Assembly (NCBI RefSeq): GCF_014635305.1 | Contig: NZ_BMCS01000002.1 | Location: 62,001-126,000, forward strand | Length of the DNA stretch: 64,000 nt | DNA from: Williamsia phyllosphaerae | GTDB lineage: Bacteria > Actinomycetota > Actinomycetes > Mycobacteriales > Mycobacteriaceae | Direction of reading: 5' to 3' | Part shown: positions 44,035 through 53,009 of the stretch, piece after piece | How the letters are laid out: each line of letters starts with the position of its first letter | Position numbering within the stretch: position 1 is the stretch's first letter | Notes under the pieces: generated by a model | The model's database searches: none | Seen by the model: only the letters and a program-made list of their open reading frames with translations | What the model was told of the DNA's origin: nothing | Program-made: the position numbers and the translations under genes

Positions 44035-44041
44035 CCGGTCG

Positions 44042-44047
44042 ACAATA
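44042..44047 (-). promoter_or_regulatory. -10 element for acyltransferase A2
   Basis: On the minus strand TATTGT ends 7 nt before GTG 44034, defining the start and implying a leaderless transcript. Confidence 0.5.
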
Positions 44048-44077
44048 GTTGCCCTGGCGTATCACCGCAGTGCGTGA

Positions 44078-45400
44078 TCACCAGATGCGATGAACGACAC
44101 CCCACGCGTCGAGCTCGGCGGCGATGCCCGCCCGCAACTCCGACGCACCGGCGAAGGCGGACTCGTCGAAGGCGGCGACCGAGAACGTCAGGGTGTCGCC
44201 CACCTGCACCGACCACGACTGCAGACCGTCGCCGAATCGATGGTGCAGGTCGGGGTCGACCCCCTGGGCATCACCGCGGAATGCCACCGCCGATGCCGTG
44301 TGCCCACCGATGCGGGCCACCTCGGGTCCGAAGACGCCCAGGTTCGAGGTCATCACGTCGGGCATGCCGTTGCCCGCGGTCGCCACCTTCGCCACCACCG
44401 AGACCGGCAGTACGTTCATCAGGGGCCGCAGGTGCATCATCGCCGGTCGCGTTCCCGCGGCCAGACGTTCGTAGGCCTGTTTGCACAGACGTCGCAGGGC
44501 GGTCAGATCTCCCCCCGCGGTGACCTCGCCACGGACCATCACCGAGACCCCCGCCGTCGCGTTGGCCCGGTCGTCGCCCTCGGTACGCCGGCTCACCGGG
44601 ATGCCCACCTTGATGGGTTCGTCCGCGGGCAGGTGGCCCGCGGCCCGCAGCGCACCGGCGATGACCGCGACGAACAGGATGTTCGACGTGCCGTGGTGGC
44701 GTCGGGCGACCTCCTCCCAGTGCGCCGCGGACACCGAGACGACGGCCCAGCGGGTGCGCGCGGACGGGGAACGCTCGTGCATGGGCGCTCGCACGGCGCG
44801 GGCCGGAGGCGGTGGACCGTCGTCGGTCGTGGACCTGACCGCACTGGTCAGCGCCCGGGCGACCCCGCTGCCGGCCTGCGACACGACGGTGAGGACGTCG
44901 GCGAGGTCGGCCAGCACAGCCCGCCGGGTGGAGAGCGGGACCGGATCGGACGAACCACCCGATGTCGCGGCCGCGACCGCGGCGGCCACCATCCCCCGTC
45001 CGTCGGCGACCAGATGCAGTGTCGTCAGCGACACGACGAACCCGCCGTCGGCGGTGGGGACCCCACGCAGTCGCCAGGCCGAGCCGTCCACCGGATCGAG
45101 CGTGACGGTCTCCAGTTCCCCGTCGGCCCACGCCTCGATCCCGTCGGCGCCGATCGGCAGCGTGTCGATCACCACATCCGGTGTCGCGGGTGAGTGCGAC
45201 CACCGTGGACGGGCGATCGGCACCGACGGCAGGACCACGCGACGGTTGAGGGATCCGACGGCGAGTTCGGCGTTCATCTGCGCCAGGGCCGCCGCGTCGA
45301 CCACCTCGTCGAACGTCCACACCAGCTGCAGGACCACCGACCAGTCGAAGGCACGGTTGACGAACCAGTAAGTCATGTCCTGGGATTCGAGACGCCGCAT
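44078..45400 (-). CDS. WS/DGAT-like condensation-fold acyltransferase A3
   Basis: 440 residues from ATG 45400. This start aligns residue for residue with A2 (MRRLESQDMTYWFVNRAFDW) and has a leaderless TATGCT box 7 nt upstream. Catalytic HxxxDG is TLHLVADGRGM (His129, Asp133, identical numbering to A2). The linker and C-terminal blocks are EGDDRANATAGVSVMVRG and DVMTSNLGVFGPEV. Its frame is open a further 145 codons upstream, antisense to the GT1 gene, which is not coding. It is divergent from the GT1 gene at 45440 with only 39 bp between, so the two are probably co-regulated. Confidence 0.73.
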   Translation of the reverse strand: MRRLESQDMTYWFVNRAFDWSVVLQLVWTFDEVVDAAALAQMNAELAVGSLNRRVVLPSVPIARPRWSHSPATPDVVIDTLPIGADGIEAWADGELETVTLDPVDGSAWRLRGVPTADGGFVVSLTTLHLVADGRGMVAAAVAAATSGGSSDPVPLSTRRAVLADLADVLTVVSQAGSGVARALTSAVRSTTDDGPPPPARAVRAPMHERSPSARTRWAVVSVSAAHWEEVARRHHGTSNILFVAVIAGALRAAGHLPADEPIKVGIPVSRRTEGDDRANATAGVSVMVRGEVTAGGDLTALRRLCKQAYERLAAGTRPAMMHLRPLMNVLPVSVVAKVATAGNGMPDVMTSNLGVFGPEVARIGGHTASAVAFRGDAQGVDPDLHHRFGDGLQSWSVQVGDTLTFSVAAFDESAFAGASELRAGIAAELDAWGVVHRIW

Positions 45401-45407
45401 GGTCTCG

Positions 45408-45432
45408 AGCATAGGGCCGGGCACATTACGGT
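45408..45432. promoter_or_regulatory. Back-to-back leaderless promoters for A3 and GT1
   Basis: Minus-strand TATGCT (45413-45408) ends 7 nt before ATG 45400; plus-strand TACGGT (45427-45432) ends 7 nt before ATG 45440. The two -10 boxes are 13 bp apart, so both polymerases must compete for the same DNA. Confidence 0.5.
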
Positions 45433-45439
45433 GTTGTCC

Positions 45440-46708
45440 ATGGAACTGGTCCTGTCGTTCAACGGCAGCCGTGGCGACGTCCAGCCCGGCGTCGCGCTCG
45501 CCGTCGCGCTGGGTGCGCGCGGTCACACGGTCCGAATGGCCGTGCCACCCAATCTGGTTGAATTCGCACGCGCCGCAGGTGTCCGCGCCGAGCCGTGCGG
45601 AACCGACACCAGGGCCCTGCTGGGCTCCGAGCTCGTCACCCGAGACCTCAAGTCGCGCAACCCCGTGGCGCGGATGCGAGCCGTGGCCGAGGTGACCCAC
45701 CTCGGCGCCCGGGCGGCCCAGGCCGAGCTCGTCGACATCTGCGCGGGCGCCGACGCGGTCATCGGGGGCAGCGTCGGCCAGGAGCGTTCGCTCACCGTGG
45801 CCGAGGCGCTCGGTGTGCCCTACCTGCCGGTGCACTACTGCCCGATGCGCAGCAACGGGATCGCGTCACCGCTCGCGCAGTGGGGCATCGACCCGCCCGC
45901 GCCGGTGTCACGCGCATCGTGGCGGCTCCTCGAGCAGATCCTGTGGCAGACCAGCCGCACCGGGGAGAACCGCCTGCGGTCCGATGTCGGGCTGCGGTCC
46001 GCCCGCAGGCCCACCGCGCGGCGGATCGCCGACCAGGGGGTACCCGAGATCCAGGCCTACGACCCGAGCCTGTTCCCCGGGTTGTCCGACGAGTGGGGCG
46101 CGGGTCGTCCGCTGGTCGGCTTCCTCAACCTCGCCGCCGACACGCGTGCCCAGCTCGGGGCCGACGCACCCTCGGCCGCCCTGCTGGACTGGCTCGATGC
46201 CGGCGAACCGCCCGTCTACGTGGGATTCGGCAGCATGACCGTCGAGGACCCCGCACGTCTCGCCGACACCATCGTGCGGGGGACGCAGGGACATCGCGTG
46301 CTGGTGGCGACCGGGTGGAGCGACTTCATGTCCGACGCCTCCGACGACCGGATCCATGTGGTCGGCGCCGTCGATCACGACACCGTCCTGCCCCGCTGCT
46401 CGGTTGCGGTCCACCACGGCGGTGCCGGGTCCACCGCGGCCGGGTTGCGCGCCGGGGTGCCCGCCGTCATCTGCTGGCTGGGCGCCGATCAGCCGATGTG
46501 GGGCCGCCGGGTGGCGAGGGCGGGCGCCGGCGTCAGCGGCGCACTCGCCGCGCTGACCGCGACGTCGTTGCGCGACTCGATCGACGCTGCTCTCCTGCCG
46601 GCGTCGCGCGCCGCGGCGCGATCGTTGAGCCGCCGGTTCATCGCCCCGGTCCGGGCCGTCGATGCGGCCGTGGAGATCATCGAGTCCGCCGCACCGAGTC
46701 GGGGGTGA
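45440..46708 (+). CDS. GT1-family glycosyltransferase (module II)
   Basis: 422 residues from ATG 45440. GT-B glycosyltransferase paralogous to 35733: LVLSFNGSRGDVQPGVALAV, VTRDLKSRNPVARMRAVAEV, VPEIQAYDPSLFPGLSDEWG, PPVYVGFGSMTVEDPA and the donor motif VAVHHGGAGSTAAGLRAG. Glycopeptidolipid-type and Rv1524-like enzymes are the nearest characterised relatives I recognise. It would add a sugar to a lipid or glycolipid. Divergence between the two copies is clear by eye over the middle third, so donor or acceptor may differ. Confidence 0.88.
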   Translation: MELVLSFNGSRGDVQPGVALAVALGARGHTVRMAVPPNLVEFARAAGVRAEPCGTDTRALLGSELVTRDLKSRNPVARMRAVAEVTHLGARAAQAELVDICAGADAVIGGSVGQERSLTVAEALGVPYLPVHYCPMRSNGIASPLAQWGIDPPAPVSRASWRLLEQILWQTSRTGENRLRSDVGLRSARRPTARRIADQGVPEIQAYDPSLFPGLSDEWGAGRPLVGFLNLAADTRAQLGADAPSAALLDWLDAGEPPVYVGFGSMTVEDPARLADTIVRGTQGHRVLVATGWSDFMSDASDDRIHVVGAVDHDTVLPRCSVAVHHGGAGSTAAGLRAGVPAVICWLGADQPMWGRRVARAGAGVSGALAALTATSLRDSIDAALLPASRAAARSLSRRFIAPVRAVDAAVEIIESAAPSRG

Positions 46709-46835
46709 TCACCACCACGATCGGCCGTCGTCGCCGGGCCGCAGCGCCGGAGATCCCTTAGGGTCAGGTCGTGTCGTGCGCGCGGCGAACCTTCTCACCG
46801 CACGCGCGCGACGCCTGATCCGGGGGTGAGGAACG

Positions 46836-47720
46836 ATGTCGACGACGCTGCTGTCCGTGGTGATTCCCACGTACGACGAGGAGGACGTGATCGCCGACTG
46901 CCTCGACCGACTGCTGCCCCAGCTCGAGCACATCCACGAGATCCTCGTGGTGGACAACAACTCTCAGGACAAAACCGTCGACATAGTCGCGACCTACGTC
47001 GACCGGTACCCGGCGGTCCGGATGATCTCCGAGGAACGTCAGGGGCTGGTGTTCGCGCGTAACGCCGGTCTCGACGCCGCCACCGGAACGGCGATCGCCC
47101 GCATCGATTCCGACACCATGGTCGGACCGCGCTGGGCCGCCGACATCGTCGAGTTCCTCGACGCCGACACCGACGGTCACTGGGCCGCCCTGTGCGGCCG
47201 CGGCGAGGCCTACGGGCTCCCCTACGGCGATGCGATGTCGCGGCTCAAGGAGCGGATCGCGTTCCTGCCGTTCGCCGCACGCCGGCACGACAGGCAGGTC
47301 GAGGTGAAGCCGGTCTTCGTGCTCTACGGATCGAACATGGTGCTGCGACGCGACACGTGGCTCGCGATCCGCGAATCGGTGAGCATGCGCCGAGACATCT
47401 TCGAGGACGTCGACACCGGGTTGTGCGTCGGTGAGATCGGCGGTCGCAACGCCTTCCTGCCGCACCTCGGGGTCGGGGTCTCACCGCGCCGGATGGAGAG
47501 CAGCGTCGGCTCGTTCATCCGCTACATGAGCTTCCTGCCCCGAACGTTCCTGCTGCACAAGCGCTACGGCCTGGCAGTGGGTTCGATGACGCTGTACGTG
47601 CCGTGGGTGACGCTGGTGCACGCCGCCCGATTGATCCTCATCCGCAGCTACGACGCGCAGACGCGGACGTTCGCGCCACGTCACCTGCTGCGACGGACCA
47701 CCGACCGGATCATGCCCTGA
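46836..47720 (+). CDS. GT2-family glycosyltransferase
   Basis: 294 residues from ATG 46836 (GAGGAACG upstream). GT-A fold: LLSVVIPTYDEEDVIADCLD, EILVVDNNSQDKTVDIV, GLVFARNAGLDAATG and the metal-binding DxD as ARIDSDTMVGP. A later acidic block RRDIFEDVDTGL could provide the catalytic base. The C-terminal 60 residues are hydrophobic and may lie on the membrane, fitting a polyprenyl-phosphate or lipid acceptor. It stands 127 bp after the GT1 gene on the same strand and probably acts on the same glycolipid. There is no counterpart in module I. Confidence 0.85.
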   Translation: MSTTLLSVVIPTYDEEDVIADCLDRLLPQLEHIHEILVVDNNSQDKTVDIVATYVDRYPAVRMISEERQGLVFARNAGLDAATGTAIARIDSDTMVGPRWAADIVEFLDADTDGHWAALCGRGEAYGLPYGDAMSRLKERIAFLPFAARRHDRQVEVKPVFVLYGSNMVLRRDTWLAIRESVSMRRDIFEDVDTGLCVGEIGGRNAFLPHLGVGVSPRRMESSVGSFIRYMSFLPRTFLLHKRYGLAVGSMTLYVPWVTLVHAARLILIRSYDAQTRTFAPRHLLRRTTDRIMP

Positions 47721-47727
47721 GCCACCC

Positions 47728-47748
47728 CGCCGCGCCTCAGGCGCGGCG
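47728..47748. terminator. Bidirectional hairpin between GT2 and ABC permease genes
   Basis: CGCCGCGCC-TCA-GGCGCGGCG is a perfect 9-bp stem with a 3-nt loop between convergent genes. The loop is itself the permease stop codon (TGA on the minus strand), so the last permease codons form one arm. Confidence 0.6.
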
Positions 47749-48552
47749 CATGTAGACCCGAAGAGTCAACGGCGCCACCACGATCAGCACGACGGCCGCG
47801 CCGAGCAACGACCACACGATCTGCACGCCGTACCGGCCGTCGGCCATCTCCCGCACCGCCGAGACGAGATGTGAGACCGGGTTCACCCCGGCGAACGCCT
47901 GCATCCAGCCCGGCATCGTCGCCACCGGGACCAGTGCGTTGGACATGAACGTCAGTGGCATCAGCACGAGCATGGACACCCCCTGCACCGTGGACGCCTT
48001 CTCCATGACGACACCCATCAGCGCGAAGATCCAGCTCAGGGCGAACGCCACCACGACCACCAACACGCAGGCCAGTACGACGCCGACCGCACTGCCGGGT
48101 CGGTACCCCATGAAGAGACCGACGATGACGGTGATCGTGGTGCCGACGATGTAGCGGAGCACGTCGGCGAGCAGCGAACCGGCCAACGGCGCGATGCGGG
48201 CGATGGGCAGCGAGCGGAAGCGGTCGAAGACACCCTTGTTCATGTCCTCGCGCAACTGGACGCCGGTCGTGACCGAGGCCGCCAGGGCGACCTGCACCAG
48301 GACACCGGGGATGAGTATGGGGAGGTAGCCGGTCACGTCGCCCGCGATCGCGCCGCCGAAGATGCTCGAGAACATCACGGTGAAGACGATCGGCAGGACG
48401 ATGACATCGAACAGGTGCTGCGGGTTGTGCTTGATCTTGAGCAGTCCCCGACCGGCCATGGTGGCCGATTGGGCGACCGCCTCGAGCACGGTGACCTGGC
48501 GCGCGGCGGGCGTGCGGGTGTCGAGGTGCGACACCGTCGAGACGGCGGTCAT
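47737..48552 (-). CDS. DrrB-like ABC-2 permease (module II)
   Basis: 271 residues from ATG 48552, overlapping the ATPase stop by 4 bp. Six spans. KIKHNPQHLFDVIVLPIVFT, VQLREDMNKGVFDRFRSLPI and VNPVSHLVSAVREMADGRYG line up with the permease at 33496. With the ATPase it forms a second lipid-type exporter. It is transcribed toward the GT2 gene and away from the P1'-P3' operon, whose regulatory gap it shares. Confidence 0.9.
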   Translation of the reverse strand: MTAVSTVSHLDTRTPAARQVTVLEAVAQSATMAGRGLLKIKHNPQHLFDVIVLPIVFTVMFSSIFGGAIAGDVTGYLPILIPGVLVQVALAASVTTGVQLREDMNKGVFDRFRSLPIARIAPLAGSLLADVLRYIVGTTITVIVGLFMGYRPGSAVGVVLACVLVVVVAFALSWIFALMGVVMEKASTVQGVSMLVLMPLTFMSNALVPVATMPGWMQAFAGVNPVSHLVSAVREMADGRYGVQIVWSLLGAAVVLIVVAPLTLRVYMRRA

Positions 48553-49502
48553 GCTGCGTCCTCCCCGACCCCGGTGATCGAGAAGAACACGTCGTCCAGA
48601 CTCGGCTTGACCACGTCCACCTCCGCCAACTCGACTCCGACCGAACCGAGCGCCACCAGGATCCGCCCCACCACCGCCAGATCGGTCAGGGCCACGGTCA
48701 CGGCGTGATCACCCGCGGTCACCGCCCCCATCGGCACATGCCGTTGCGCGACGGAGGACGCCAGTGCGACGGCCGTCGGTTCGACCGGCGTGAGAACCAG
48801 AGCCGAACTGCCCACCGACGACTTGAGCCCGTCGGCTGTCCCCTCGGCCACCACCTTCCCGCGATCGATGACCGCGATGCGGTCCGCGAGTTGATCGGCC
48901 TCCTCGAGGTACTGGGTGGTGAGCAGGATCGTCGACCCCTCGGCGACGAGCTGCCGCACCGTGTCCCACATCTGGGCGCGGGTCCGCGGGTCCAGACCCG
49001 TGGTCGGCTCGTCGAGGAACAGCAGCGGCGGACGCGAGATCAGACTGGCGGCGAGGTCCAGGCGACGTCGCATACCGCCGGAGAAGTTCTTCAACGTCTT
49101 CGACGCGGCCTCCTGCAGGCCGAACTGTTCGAGCAGGTCATGGGCGCGAGCACGTGAGTGTCGACGGGAGCGGCCCAACAGCCGGCTGAACACCATCAGG
49201 TTCTCGGTCGCGGTCAGGTCTTCGTCGACCGAGGCGTACTGCCCGGTGACACCGATCATCGACCGCACCTCGGTGGCGTCGGCGACGACGTCGCGGCCGA
49301 AGACGTGCGCGCTGCCGCCGTCGGGACGCAACAGCGTCGCGAGCATGCGCACCGTGGTCGTCTTGCCCGCCCCGTTCGGACCGAGCACCGCATACACACT
49401 TCCCTGCGGCACAACGAGATCGACCCCGTCGACCGCCGTCATGGACCCGAAGGTCTTGGTCAGTGCGTGGGTCTCGATTGCCGGCCGATCGCCCGCTGTC
49501 AT
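48549..49502 (-). CDS. DrrA-like ABC exporter ATPase (module II)
   Basis: 317 residues from ATG 49502 (GAGGGGAC upstream). Walker A AVLGPNGAGKTTTVRML, Q-loop MIGVTGQYASVDEDLTA, signature FSGGMRRRLDLAASLI, Walker B LLFLDEPTTGLDP and the C-terminal DrrA-type domain ending VKPSLDDVFFSITG. It lacks the long N-terminal extension of the module I ATPase. The pair 48549/47737 duplicates 32396/33496, so the island has two exporters for what may be two related products. Confidence 0.9.
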   Translation of the reverse strand: MTAGDRPAIETHALTKTFGSMTAVDGVDLVVPQGSVYAVLGPNGAGKTTTVRMLATLLRPDGGSAHVFGRDVVADATEVRSMIGVTGQYASVDEDLTATENLMVFSRLLGRSRRHSRARAHDLLEQFGLQEAASKTLKNFSGGMRRRLDLAASLISRPPLLFLDEPTTGLDPRTRAQMWDTVRQLVAEGSTILLTTQYLEEADQLADRIAVIDRGKVVAEGTADGLKSSVGSSALVLTPVEPTAVALASSVAQRHVPMGAVTAGDHAVTVALTDLAVVGRILVALGSVGVELAEVDVVKPSLDDVFFSITGVGEDAA

Positions 49503-50052
49503 GTCTGTCCCCTCGATCGAATCGTCGCGACATCGTCGTATGTCGCCGTCAGATACTCTGTCGTGTGCGCGATCTGGGCAAAGTGTAGGGGTCCATCCGC
49601 GCCGACGGCGACGCTGCGCGACGACGATCACGCCGCATCGGGCGGTCTTGTTCAGCTGTACGACGCGATGTCACACGCCCGTTACACGGATGCGATCTCG
49701 ACGACTCAAAAGACGCCCACATCTCGCAGTCGCTGCGGCACGAAATTTTACGGTGACCGTGCTCACGTGACCGCGAATACTGTTGTCGTCGAACACTCCT
49801 GACCGATCAGGTCACCCTGTCGAGCTACCCGACCGGGCCCGACCAAGACCTCAGTGATGAAGAACACTCGTTACCCAGGTAAACAAGATCGGCCCGGTCT
49901 GCCTACCATTTGCTCATCACCGAATCGGTCATCTCCGTAAGAACGGGACATCCGACTGGCCGGCAGCGTCGCCGGAATCGACCGCAACCCACCCCTGGAT
50001 GCGTATCGCTCATGCCCAGGCCCACCATCGGCGCGAAATCGGAAAGGCTGAA
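49503..50052. other. 550-bp divergent regulatory gap
   Basis: Between the module II ATPase (-) and P1' (+). I see no gene. It is less GC-rich than its surroundings and contains a near-palindrome GTTACC-CA-GGTAAA (49870-49883) and a plus-strand TACCAT -10 candidate (49904-49909) about 145 nt before the P1' start. GTGACCG occurs twice near 49755-49775. Its size, unusual for this compact window, suggests multiple regulatory inputs. Confidence 0.5.
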
Positions 50053-51501
50053 GTGGAATTCACCGAATTGGCCGACTATCCCCTACCCGCCGGACACCTC
50101 ACGGAGTGGACTCCGCGTCTCGTCGACGGCGAGAACGCGTGGGTGCACGACACCCGGCCCCTGAGCTACCTGCACGAGGACTACTGCGGTCGCGGTAGCA
50201 CCTGCCACCCACCGGTCGATTCCGAGGACGGACACCACCGGGGGTCGTGGCTGGGTGCGGCATTCGAGATCCCGCATCCCCACGACCCCGACGCGGTCGC
50301 CCGCGCGCTCACGGTGTGGATGCGCCGCCACGAGGTCTTCCGGACCACGGTGACCGAGACGCGTGACGACAACGATGTACGCCTGTCCCGACGATCGGTC
50401 GCCGATGTCGAGGTGTCCGGAGCCGACATCGGCCACATGCGCACCGGCACAAGGGTTCACGAACACCTGGTGGACCTGTTCGAGCGCCTCTCCCCGCTGC
50501 GGTGGCCGCACTGCCTGGCCGTCACCATCGCCCAGGACGACCCCGACGCGGACTCCTTCGTGCTGGTCTTCGGCGCCGACCACTCGGTGATGGACGCCTA
50601 CTCCATGCTCCTCGCGATCGGGGAGATCCAGCGCATCTACGAATGCGAGCTCGCGGGTGAGGACCCCGAACTCCCCACCGCGGGCAGCCATCTGGATTTC
50701 AGCGTGGACGAGCGTGTGGTCGGCCGGTCCCTCGACGCCCGACACCGCGCGGTCGATGTGTGGAGTCGTTACCTCGCGCGTGACGACGGTCGGTTCCCCG
50801 CGTTCCCCCTGCCGGTGGCGGGACCGAGCTCGTCGCACCGCCGACACCAGAGCGGGACGTCGTCCTGGGTCCTGTCGGCCGCACAGTCCGACGCCATCAA
50901 CCGGCGTGCCCGCGAGTCCGGACACTCCATGCAGTCCGCCGTCCTCGCTGCGCTCGCCCTGACCACTCGGACGGTGGCCGGAGCCGACGTCACCCGATTC
51001 GCGATGCCCATGCACACCCGCAACCAGGCGCAGTACGTCTCGTCGGTGGGATGGTTCGTCGGGATGATCCCGATCGAGCTCGACGTGCGCGGCGTGGAGT
51101 CGTTCGACGACTGCCTGTCACGAGCCGGGCACGCGGTCACCGAACACAAGGACCTCGCGCAGTTCCCGTACCCCCGCATCGCCGAGCTCATCGGCGTCGA
51201 GGAGGTACCGCGGTTCGTCGTGTCGTACGTCGACGCCCGGTTCATCCCCGCCGCCCAGGACTGGTCCCGGTGGGGCGCACGGACCCTGCGCGGGGCGGCC
51301 GAATCCGACGACGAGGTCTACCTCTGGATCGTGCGGTCACCGAAAGGCATCTCGGTCTCGGCGCGGTTCCCGAGCAACCCGGTCGCGACCGCGGGTGTCC
51401 ACGACTACCTGAACTCGTTCACCGCGGTCATGGCACGGCTCGCCGCGGCCGGCTCCGAGACGACCCGACTGAGCGCCGACGACCTCGTGGCTGCGAGCTG
51501 A
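50053..51501 (+). CDS. PapA-like condensation-fold acyltransferase P1'
   Basis: 482 residues from GTG 50053, chosen because VEFTELADYPLPAGHLTEW aligns with the P1 N-terminus and GGAAAGG lies 6 nt upstream; ATG 49999 is in frame but gives an unmatched extension. Catalytic motif FGADHSVMDAYSM: His177, Asp181, Ala replacing Gly, as in P1. PMHTRNQAQYVSSVGWFVGM and FVVSYVDARFIP follow in the second half. First gene of the second acyltransferase triad; P2' starts 5 nt after its stop. It probably acylates the same class of acceptor as P1 with different donor or position. Confidence 0.8.
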   Translation: MEFTELADYPLPAGHLTEWTPRLVDGENAWVHDTRPLSYLHEDYCGRGSTCHPPVDSEDGHHRGSWLGAAFEIPHPHDPDAVARALTVWMRRHEVFRTTVTETRDDNDVRLSRRSVADVEVSGADIGHMRTGTRVHEHLVDLFERLSPLRWPHCLAVTIAQDDPDADSFVLVFGADHSVMDAYSMLLAIGEIQRIYECELAGEDPELPTAGSHLDFSVDERVVGRSLDARHRAVDVWSRYLARDDGRFPAFPLPVAGPSSSHRRHQSGTSSWVLSAAQSDAINRRARESGHSMQSAVLAALALTTRTVAGADVTRFAMPMHTRNQAQYVSSVGWFVGMIPIELDVRGVESFDDCLSRAGHAVTEHKDLAQFPYPRIAELIGVEEVPRFVVSYVDARFIPAAQDWSRWGARTLRGAAESDDEVYLWIVRSPKGISVSARFPSNPVATAGVHDYLNSFTAVMARLAAAGSETTRLSADDLVAAS

Positions 51502-51506
51502 TCGCG

Positions 51507-53009
51507 ATGATGATCGACATGCTCTCGCACTGGCAGCCCGCGCGGGGCCGCCTGGTCGAGCTCTCGGCGTCGTCCGCATCGCTCGCCGCCGCCGCCGCGG
51601 CGCCCGCCCACCCGACGCCGGCATCGTTCCTCCAGGAGAACCATCTGCGGGGGTCCACGGCCACCGCGGCGCGTGGTGATGCGCACAAGGCGTACCTGGC
51701 CGCGACCACCGAGGTCGAGGGCCACTTCGACGCCGATGCCCTGGCTCGCGCGTTCCGGCGGTTCGTCGCACGACACGACGGGCTGCGATCGTGGTTCGAC
51801 GTCACCGACGGGGTGGTGACCCGACACATGGTGGCCCTGTCCGACATCGCCTTCGAGGCAACCGCGGTGGGTTCGGTGGACGACTACGGCTACCTGCGGG
51901 CCGACGACGACGCGGCGCCGTTGCCGCGCCGGTTCTCCGATCACGTCGAGCAACGGTTCAGCCAGAATGCCAACGCACTGAGCTGGCCGGGTTTTGTCGC
52001 GGGTGCGATCGTCCGCGGCGACGGCTTCACGCTCTACTACGGCTGCGACCACGCCCTGAGCGACGGCATCTCCCAGGCACTCGTCCTGGCCGAGGTGGCC
52101 GACCTGTACCTCTCCGAACGCGACGGCACCGACGTCGGCCCGTTCACGTCGGCGCCCGCGGGATCCCAACTCGACTACGTCACGGCCGAACGCGCCCGCG
52201 CGCAGACGCTCACCGACACGTCACCGGAGGTGCGCGGCTGGGTCGACATCGTCGCGCGACACGGCAACCGGATGCCGCAGTTCCCCCTCGACCTCGGCCT
52301 GGCTCCCGGCGAGACCGCTCCGGTCGCACCGATCAAGTTCGATGTCCTCGACGCCGGGGGCGCGGAGGCCTTCGAGCGGACATGTCGCGACCACGGCGCC
52401 AAGATGATCGGCGGCATCATCGCGGCCCTCGCGATCGTCGATCACGAATTGGCCGGGGTCGACAGCTATTTCGGCATCACCGCGCTGAGCGATCGGGCGC
52501 TGGCGGGCAGCGAGCTGTCGCAGGGGTGGTTCTGCCGTTTCGCCCCGGTGTCCTTCCCGATCACCCCCGCACGGACGTTCACCGAATTGGTGTCCGCCGC
52601 TCAGCAGGGGTGTGAGACCGGGAAGTCGCTGTCCGATGTCCCGGTGCACACCGTGCTCGGCTCGCTCCTGGCGAGCGGGGCGCAGAGCGGCGACGTGCTC
52701 GTCACCCCGCAGTTGCTCTCCTACATCGACTTCCGGCGGTTCCCGATGGCCGGCACCGCCGTCTACGACCGCGGTATGCAGACCACCGGTGAAGGGCGCA
52801 CCTCGAACGCGTCGATGTGGGTCAACCGCGACGACTCCGGTGTCTACGTCGGGACCCAGACGCCGGACACCCCGACCGCCCAGCGGCGTCTGGCGCGCTA
52901 CCACCGACGACTGCGCGAGGTGTTCGCCGCGGTCGCGGCCGACGGCGACCACGTGATCGCCACCTCGGTCACCGAGAGGGAGCCCAGCCTTGCGCGTCAC
53001 CACGATTGA
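51507..53009 (+). CDS. PapA-like condensation-fold acyltransferase P2'
   Basis: 500 residues from ATG 51507, 5 nt after P1'. N-terminal LSHWQPARGRLVELS is followed by HPTPASFLQENHLRGS, which mirrors P2. Catalytic YYGCDHALSDGISQA (His182, Asp186, canonical Gly), then GITALSDRALAGSELSQGWF and FAPVSFPIT, and LLSYIDFRRFP. As in P2, this member keeps the full HxxxDG, so position two of each triad may be the conventional PapA while positions one and three are HxxxDA variants. Confidence 0.82.
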   Translation: MMIDMLSHWQPARGRLVELSASSASLAAAAAAPAHPTPASFLQENHLRGSTATAARGDAHKAYLAATTEVEGHFDADALARAFRRFVARHDGLRSWFDVTDGVVTRHMVALSDIAFEATAVGSVDDYGYLRADDDAAPLPRRFSDHVEQRFSQNANALSWPGFVAGAIVRGDGFTLYYGCDHALSDGISQALVLAEVADLYLSERDGTDVGPFTSAPAGSQLDYVTAERARAQTLTDTSPEVRGWVDIVARHGNRMPQFPLDLGLAPGETAPVAPIKFDVLDAGGAEAFERTCRDHGAKMIGGIIAALAIVDHELAGVDSYFGITALSDRALAGSELSQGWFCRFAPVSFPITPARTFTELVSAAQQGCETGKSLSDVPVHTVLGSLLASGAQSGDVLVTPQLLSYIDFRRFPMAGTAVYDRGMQTTGEGRTSNASMWVNRDDSGVYVGTQTPDTPTAQRRLARYHRRLREVFAAVAADGDHVIATSVTEREPSLARHHD

